The position numbers and the translations under genes were made by a program. Positions 5,549 through 9,267 of a stretch of 9,267 nucleotides of DNA are shown here, in pieces. Positions within the stretch are counted from its first letter, which is position 1, and every line of letters starts with the position of its first letter. Below the pieces are notes generated by a model, which saw only the letters and a program-made list of their open reading frames with translations, did no database searches and was not told the DNA's origin. This DNA is from Actinomycetota bacterium (lineage in GTDB: Bacteria > Actinomycetota > Actinomycetes > S36-B12), in NCBI GenBank assembly GCA_016870425.1, contig VGBQ01000103.1, forward strand, positions 1 to 9,267. The letters are read 5' to 3'.

Positions 5549-7117
5549 GTGGCTGACCTCTTCGACGGGTTGCTCGCGGGTCTGCTCGTCTCGCTCGCGG
5601 TGGCGGCGATCGCCCGGTGGCGCGGCTGGGGCATCGCCATCCCGGTGCTCGTCGCGGGCGTGGTCCTTGGCCTGCTGCCCGTCGGTCCCTCGGCCCCGGA
5701 AGACGCGGGGGAGATCTTCCTGCTCGTCCTCGCCCCCCTCGTCTTCGGGGAGGCCCTGTCGACGTCCTACGTCGACTTCCGCAGGTTCCGGCGTCCGATC
5801 TTCGCGCTCGCCGTCGGGTTGGTGCTGGTCACTTCGGTCGCTATCGGGGCCGTGGCAGCGGCCCTGGTGCCGGGGCTGCCCCTCGCCCTCGCCTTCGCCC
5901 TGGGTGCGATCTTGTCTCCGACCGATGCCGTCGCCGTGGCGGCCGTTGCTCGCCGCGTCGCACTCCCGCGGCGCGTCGTCACCATCCTCGAAGGGGAGAG
6001 CCTGGTCAACGACGGCACCGGGCTGACACTGCTGCGTGTCGCGCTCGCTGCGGCGGCGACGGGCACGGTGTCGGGTGGTGACGTGGCCATCATCCTGGCT
6101 CAGTCGCTGCTGGGCGGGCTCGCGGTCGGCGTGGCCGCCGGAGTCGCGCTCGCGTGGCTGGTGCGCCGTGACCCTGACCAGACAGTCGTCAACGCCTTTG
6201 TGCTCGTGACGCCGATCCCCGTCTATCTCATCGCTGAGGCGGTCGAGGGCTCGGGCATCCTCGCAGTCGTCGCCACCGCGCTGATCGTTGCCAACACGAT
6301 GCTGACGCACCGCCGATTCGAAGGCCGGCGTTCATCGGTCGCGATCTGGAAGCAGATCACCTTCATCCTCAGCGCCGCGGCGTTCTTCCTGGTGGGGCTG
6401 GAACTGCCTGAGACCGTCCTGGCGCTGCCCGCCGACGACCTGCGGTTGCTCCCGGTGCTGGTGGTGGCTGTCGTCGCCGTGCTCGTCCTGACCCGGCTGG
6501 TCTTCGTTAGCTGCTACGCGTTGATCTCTGGCAGGGGCGACAACCGGCTCGGTGCCCGCGAGGCGGTGGTGCTGGCCTGGGCGGGGGCGAGGGGGCCGGT
6601 GTCCGGCCTCGCGGCGTTCTCCCTACCCATGGGCGTGGGGCTGCAGGCCACGGTGGACCAGAGTCGACTGCTGCAGGCCACGACCTTCGTGGTCATCTGC
6701 GTGACCTTGGCCCTGTCGCCCACCCTGGGGCTGGTCGCCCGACTGGTGCGCCTGCCCGCGCAAGACCTCGACAACGATCGCCACGCGGTGCGGGTGGCTC
6801 TGGCGACACGAGGCCTCGACGCTCTCGATGAGGCCGTGCGAGACGCCGCGACAGCACGCCAGCCGCTTCCGGACGGCGTGGAGGATGCGCTGAGGCTGCG
6901 TCTGGAGTCCGCGCTGGCCGGGGCCGGGGGAGAGGAGCCGGGGGAGGCGAATGCTGCCGATGGCTATCGGCTGGAGATGGCGGTACTGCGCGCCCAGCAG
7001 GACGAGCTGCTGCGCCTGCGCGCCAGCGGCACCCCCGATGCGGTCATCCGGCCGGCCCTGCACGACCTCGACGTACAACTCAGCGCTCTGCGCACGCGCA
7101 GGCCGCCCCCGCAGTAG
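5549..7117 (+). CDS. CPA1-family Na+/H+ antiporter (bacterial NhaP/Nhe type)
   Basis: A 522-aa inner-membrane protein with roughly 12 hydrophobic segments up to about residue 403, then a soluble tail of about 120 residues. The exchanger core is recognisable: ALSPTDAVAVAAVARR (ion-site Asp in T125-D126) and EGESLVNDGTGLTLLRVAL (148-166, with E150, N154 and D155), matching the CPA1 signature EGESLLND. A later AGARGPVSGLAAFSLP segment is also typical of CPA1 exchangers. The length matches the bacterial Na+/H+ antiporter subfamily (about 525 aa). The tail is charged and helical (RLEMAVLRAQQDELLRLRA) and may be regulatory. The protein should exchange Na+ (or K+) for H+ in pH and salt homeostasis; ion preference cannot be read from the sequence. 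It starts at a GTG with a TAnnnT box 6 bases upstream. Its place behind gcvP may be incidental. Confidence 0.87.
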   Translation: MADLFDGLLAGLLVSLAVAAIARWRGWGIAIPVLVAGVVLGLLPVGPSAPEDAGEIFLLVLAPLVFGEALSTSYVDFRRFRRPIFALAVGLVLVTSVAIGAVAAALVPGLPLALAFALGAILSPTDAVAVAAVARRVALPRRVVTILEGESLVNDGTGLTLLRVALAAAATGTVSGGDVAIILAQSLLGGLAVGVAAGVALAWLVRRDPDQTVVNAFVLVTPIPVYLIAEAVEGSGILAVVATALIVANTMLTHRRFEGRRSSVAIWKQITFILSAAAFFLVGLELPETVLALPADDLRLLPVLVVAVVAVLVLTRLVFVSCYALISGRGDNRLGAREAVVLAWAGARGPVSGLAAFSLPMGVGLQATVDQSRLLQATTFVVICVTLALSPTLGLVARLVRLPAQDLDNDRHAVRVALATRGLDALDEAVRDAATARQPLPDGVEDALRLRLESALAGAGGEEPGEANAADGYRLEMAVLRAQQDELLRLRASGTPDAVIRPALHDLDVQLSALRTRRPPPQ

Positions 7118-7145
7118 GGGACTCACCCCAGGTCCGCCCGTTATC

Positions 7146-7235
7146 CGCGAACTGTGGGCGGATAGTGCCCACCCACTCGCGAACTTTGGGCGGATCGTGC
7201 CCACCCACTCGCGAACTTTGGGCGGATAGTGCCCA
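7146..7235. repeat. Three tandem copies of a 32-bp direct repeat (third copy truncated)
   Basis: Copies lie at 7146-7177, 7178-7209 and 7210-7235. Each reads CGCGAACTTTGGGCGGATAG followed by TGCCCACCCACT, the third stopping after GCCCA. Copy 1 differs by G for T at 7154 and copy 2 by C for A at 7196. There are no spacers between copies. Each copy contains TGGGC/GCCCA arms able to form a small hairpin. The region 7118-7276 has no gene and separates convergent genes. Type and mobility are unknown; a dispersed intergenic repeat family is one possibility. Confidence 0.9.
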
Positions 7236-7263
7236 TAGACGGCCGTATCCGCCCAAAGTTCGC
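7211..7263. terminator. 18-bp perfect inverted repeat, candidate bidirectional terminator
   Basis: GCGAACTTTGGGCGGATA (7211-7228) is the exact reverse complement of 7246-7263. After a 2x2 mismatch, GCC (7231-7233) can pair with GGC (7241-7243), leaving a 7-base loop. The hairpin sits between the antiporter gene (+) and the HAD gene (-), 13 bases past the HAD stop. It has no T-run on either side, so it would be a U-less terminator of the kind proposed in actinobacteria. It uses the third copy of the tandem repeat as its left arm, so repeat biology and termination are not separable here. Confidence 0.5.
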
Positions 7264-7276
7264 ACTTCAGAAACCA

Positions 7277-7747
7277 CTAGAGACCCCGGGTAGCCCAGGC
7301 CGGCACAAGAGCCTGGGCGAAGCCTGCGGCCTTCGCCGCGCTCACCACCTGCGAATCGTCGTCGAGGAAATCACGGATAGCGCGGCTACGGCGGATGCTC
7401 CGCAGCGCCTGCACCTTCATGACCCGCGCCGGACGCCGATCATCGTCGCCCCGCATGATCAGGTCCCCGGGTGGCAGCCGATGGTGGTCGAGCCACGCCT
7501 GCGTGACCGCGCGCAGCCGCTCCGGACGGCCTGTCAGATAGACGATGGCATCCCCGGCGGACGATGCCTGGATCACAAACTCACGCCCCTCGTCGATCAC
7601 CGGGTCCTGGCCGGCCTCGGCGAAGAACGCCTCCCAGTCGCGAGACGTGCCGTCGACGTGGTGGAGCCGGTGCCCGGGGTCGGCGAGAACCCCGTCGATA
7701 TCGCACACCGTCACGAGGGGAAGGACCCCCGAAACATGACCTGACAT
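7277..7747 (-). CDS. HAD-superfamily phosphatase (PNKP-phosphatase-like), substrate unknown
   Basis: A 156-aa HAD-fold protein with all four catalytic motifs. Motif I is DIDGVLAD (D16 nucleophile, D18 general acid/base), motif II TGR (72-74), motif III K111 in VMKVQAL, and motif IV DDD (129-131). After motif I, GHRLHHV...DWEAFFAEAGQD resembles small HAD proteins related to the phosphatase domain of T4 polynucleotide kinase. No kinase domain is attached, so it would be a stand-alone phosphatase. The ATG at 7747 has a weak GGA 5 bases upstream; a later start at GTG (V12) is possible but would leave motif I only 4 residues from the end. It lies 22 bp downstream of the aminotransferase gene on the same strand and is probably co-transcribed. 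A link to aminotransferase chemistry is unproven. Confidence 0.72.
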   Translation of the reverse strand: MSGHVSGVLPLVTVCDIDGVLADPGHRLHHVDGTSRDWEAFFAEAGQDPVIDEGREFVIQASSAGDAIVYLTGRPERLRAVTQAWLDHHRLPPGDLIMRGDDDRRPARVMKVQALRSIRRSRAIRDFLDDDSQVVSAAKAAGFAQALVPAWATRGL

Positions 7748-7755
7748 AATGTCCG

Positions 7756-7766
7756 TTATCGGATAA
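7756..7766. repeat. Short palindrome TTATC-G-GATAA in the aminotransferase/HAD gap
   Basis: TTATC (7756-7760) and GATAA (7762-7766) form an odd-centred palindrome occupying half of the 22-bp gap between two minus-strand genes, just upstream of the HAD start codon. It is AT-rich against a very GC-rich background. It could be an operator, part of an internal promoter, or chance. Confidence 0.4.
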
Positions 7767-7769
7767 ACC

Positions 7770-9194
7770 CTAGGAGCGTAGCGCCTTGGCCAGGTCGGCG
7801 AATTCCTCGGTCAGGACGGCCATGTCCGCGTCCGTGTGGGCCAGGGACACCAGCCACTGCTCATCCAGGCCGGGGGGCGTCAGCACGCCGCGGTTGACGC
7901 CCCAGAGCCAACTGAGCTCGGCGGCCCCGAAGTCGGTGCGCTTGTAGTCGCGGTAGGTCCGCACCGGCACGGGTGACCAGGTGATCGCGCCCTTGACCCC
8001 GAAGCCGACCGTGTGGGCCGGCAGCTGGTACTCGCGGATGATCGCGTCGGCATCCTCGAGGGCCTTGTCGTTGACCTCCTCGGCCGCGGCCAGGGCCTGG
8101 CGGGTGCAGACCTCGTCCACGGCGGCTGCTGCTGCCATCACCAAGGGGTTGCCGTTGTAGGTGCCGAAGTGCGGCATGCGGCCATCGACCACCGTGGCCA
8201 TCACGTCCGCCCGGCCGCCGAAGGCTGCCAGCGGCAGGCCGCCGCCGATGCTCTTGGCGAGCGTGACCAGATCGGGCTTGACGCCCAGCCGCTGCGCCGC
8301 GCCGCCGTAGCCCGCGGTGAGCCCGGTCTTGACCTCGTCGAAGACCAGTAGGACGCCGTGGGCGTCGCACAGCTCGCGTACGCCGGCCAGGTAGCCGGCA
8401 TCGGGCAGGACAATGCCCATGTTCTCCGGGACCGGCTCCATCACGATGGCCGCGATGTCCCGACCATGCTGGTCGAGAATCTGCGCCAGGCGCACGAGGT
8501 CGTTGTAGGGCACGGGATAGACGGTGCCGGCCTCCACCTCGAAGGGAACGACGGGCACCGGAGCATCCTCGGGGCCGGCCTCGTCCAGATCGGGCTTGAC
8601 CGACACCAAGAGTGCGTCGTATCCCCCGTGGTATCCGCCCTCGATCTTGATGATCGCTTTGCGTCCGGTGAAGGCACGGGCAGCGCGTACGGCGTACATG
8701 TCGGCCTCGGTGCCGGAGTTGGCGAACCGCACCTGGTCGAGGTCGAAGCGCTGGCAGAAGCGATCGGCCATCTCCGACGCCGAGGGCGCCGGGGTGACGA
8801 AGAGCGTCCCGGTCTGGAGGGCCTGCTGCACGGCGGCGACGACCACGGGGTTCAGATGACCCACCAGCATGGCACCGAAGCCCATGGACAGGTCCAGCAG
8901 TCGTCGGCCGTCAACGTCTGTCAGCCACGCCCCCGAGGCGGAGACCACCGAGACCGGATGCGGATCCCAGTACTGGAAGGACGACGGCACCCCCAGCGGG
9001 AGGGTCCGCCGCGATCGCGTACTCAGCGCACCGGACTCGGGGGTATTCGCGACGTAGCGATCCCACTCCTGGGCGAGCAGGGAGGCAACACGGTCGTGGT
9101 CGAGGGGGGCGTAGGACTCGGGAAGGGTGCGCCAGGTGCTGGGGTCATGCGCCGGCCAGGTGACGACGTTGGCGATGCTCGTGTCGATGGTCAT
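7770..9194 (-). CDS. Class III PLP-dependent aminotransferase, glutamate-1-semialdehyde aminomutase-like
   Basis: A 474-aa fold-type I PLP enzyme of the class III (ornithine/GSA) group. Visible sites are SGTEA (160-164) for cofactor phosphate, GGYHGGYD (186-193), FDEVKTG (285-291) with the pyridine-N aspartate D286, LAKSIGGGLP (312-321) with Schiff-base K314, and GTYNGNP (344-350). The GTYxGNP block and overall layout are closest to HemL-type glutamate-1-semialdehyde 2,1-aminomutases and related aminotransferases. It is about 40 residues longer than HemL at the N-terminus (TWPAHDPSTWRTLPESYAPLDHDRV). No tetrapyrrole gene is near and FDEVMTGFR is FDEVKTGLT here, so I do not call it hemL. A different amino-donor substrate is likely. 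The ATG at 9194 is preceded by GAGG at 4 bases' distance. It is first in a probable two-gene unit with the HAD phosphatase. Confidence 0.85.
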   Translation of the reverse strand: MTIDTSIANVVTWPAHDPSTWRTLPESYAPLDHDRVASLLAQEWDRYVANTPESGALSTRSRRTLPLGVPSSFQYWDPHPVSVVSASGAWLTDVDGRRLLDLSMGFGAMLVGHLNPVVVAAVQQALQTGTLFVTPAPSASEMADRFCQRFDLDQVRFANSGTEADMYAVRAARAFTGRKAIIKIEGGYHGGYDALLVSVKPDLDEAGPEDAPVPVVPFEVEAGTVYPVPYNDLVRLAQILDQHGRDIAAIVMEPVPENMGIVLPDAGYLAGVRELCDAHGVLLVFDEVKTGLTAGYGGAAQRLGVKPDLVTLAKSIGGGLPLAAFGGRADVMATVVDGRMPHFGTYNGNPLVMAAAAAVDEVCTRQALAAAEEVNDKALEDADAIIREYQLPAHTVGFGVKGAITWSPVPVRTYRDYKRTDFGAAELSWLWGVNRGVLTPPGLDEQWLVSLAHTDADMAVLTEEFADLAKALRS

Positions 9195-9236
9195 GATGCC
9201 TCGTTTCGCGTCGGCAGGATGCCGTGCTCTCCCCCG

Positions 9237-9242
9237 ATGGTA
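9237..9242 (-). promoter_or_regulatory. Possible -10 box for the aminotransferase/HAD unit
   Basis: On the minus strand TACCAT fits TAnnnT and lies about 42 bases upstream of the aminotransferase ATG. No recognisable -35 hexamer is present at 16-18 bp in the few bases left before the window ends, so this is a weak call. The rest of 9195-9267 holds only the ribosome site. Confidence 0.25.
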
Positions 9243-9267
9243 TCCGCGCGGGTGCGCGACTCCCCCG

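Noticed and set aside
5459..6310. 283-codon minus-strand open frame opposite the antiporter
   Set aside because: Charged, repetitive shadow translation opposite a clear membrane-protein gene.
7146..7235. CRISPR array
   Set aside because: The 32-bp copies are directly adjacent with no variable spacers, and no cas genes are present.
7229..7744. 171-codon plus-strand open frame over the HAD gene and repeat
   Set aside because: The minus-strand frame has all four HAD motifs; this frame has no domain and starts inside the inverted repeat.
8632..8640. TATCCGCCC copy of the repeat core inside the aminotransferase gene
   Set aside because: It is explained by codons for the conserved EGGYH motif; flanking bases do not match the repeat, so it is probably chance.

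Overview
The window is high-GC DNA with GTG starts, 4-bp start/stop overlaps and TAnnnT-type -10 boxes placed right at start codons, all of which fit an actinobacterium (Actinomycetes). Gene order supports this. The 3' end of gcvH is followed by a GarA/OdhI-type FHA protein, an FtsR-type MerR regulator, a bifunctional-nuclease (DUF151) protein, a second MerR regulator and gcvP. This matches the Mycobacterium tuberculosis block Rv1826-Rv1832 (gcvH-garA-Rv1828-Rv1829-Rv1830-gcvB), recalled from memory. I cannot name a genus.

Region 1 (1-2381, + strand): gcvH tail, garA-like, ftsR-like and bfn are tightly packed (7-bp gap, then two 4-bp overlaps) and probably form one operon. A good-looking promoter (TTGACC, 17-bp spacer, TAACGT) then precedes the second MerR gene. 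A possible internal leaderless promoter precedes the nuclease gene.

Region 2 (2382-5525, +): a clear tandem glycine riboswitch (two aptamers, both with perfect P1 stems) in the leader of a full-length gcvP. The glycine cleavage P-protein is thus probably under direct glycine control. The block as a whole links glycine/C1 metabolism, 2-oxoglutarate/glutamate flux (GarA) and cell-division or growth regulators.

Region 3 (5526-7117, +): a CPA1-type Na+/H+ antiporter gene with a likely leaderless promoter.

Region 4 (7118-7276): a gene-free convergent junction. It holds three tandem copies of a 32-bp repeat, the last of which forms an 18-bp perfect inverted repeat with an oppositely oriented copy.

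Region 5 (7277-9194, - strand): a two-gene unit, a glutamate-1-semialdehyde-aminomutase-like class III aminotransferase followed 22 bp later by a small HAD phosphatase. Its substrates cannot be told from the sequence.

Most of the window is conserved actinobacterial core. I see no strong evidence for an undescribed system. The points most worth a second look are the 7133-7263 repeat cluster, the zinc-ribbon-like N-terminus of the GarA homologue, the riboswitch expression platform, and the unassigned aminotransferase/HAD pair.
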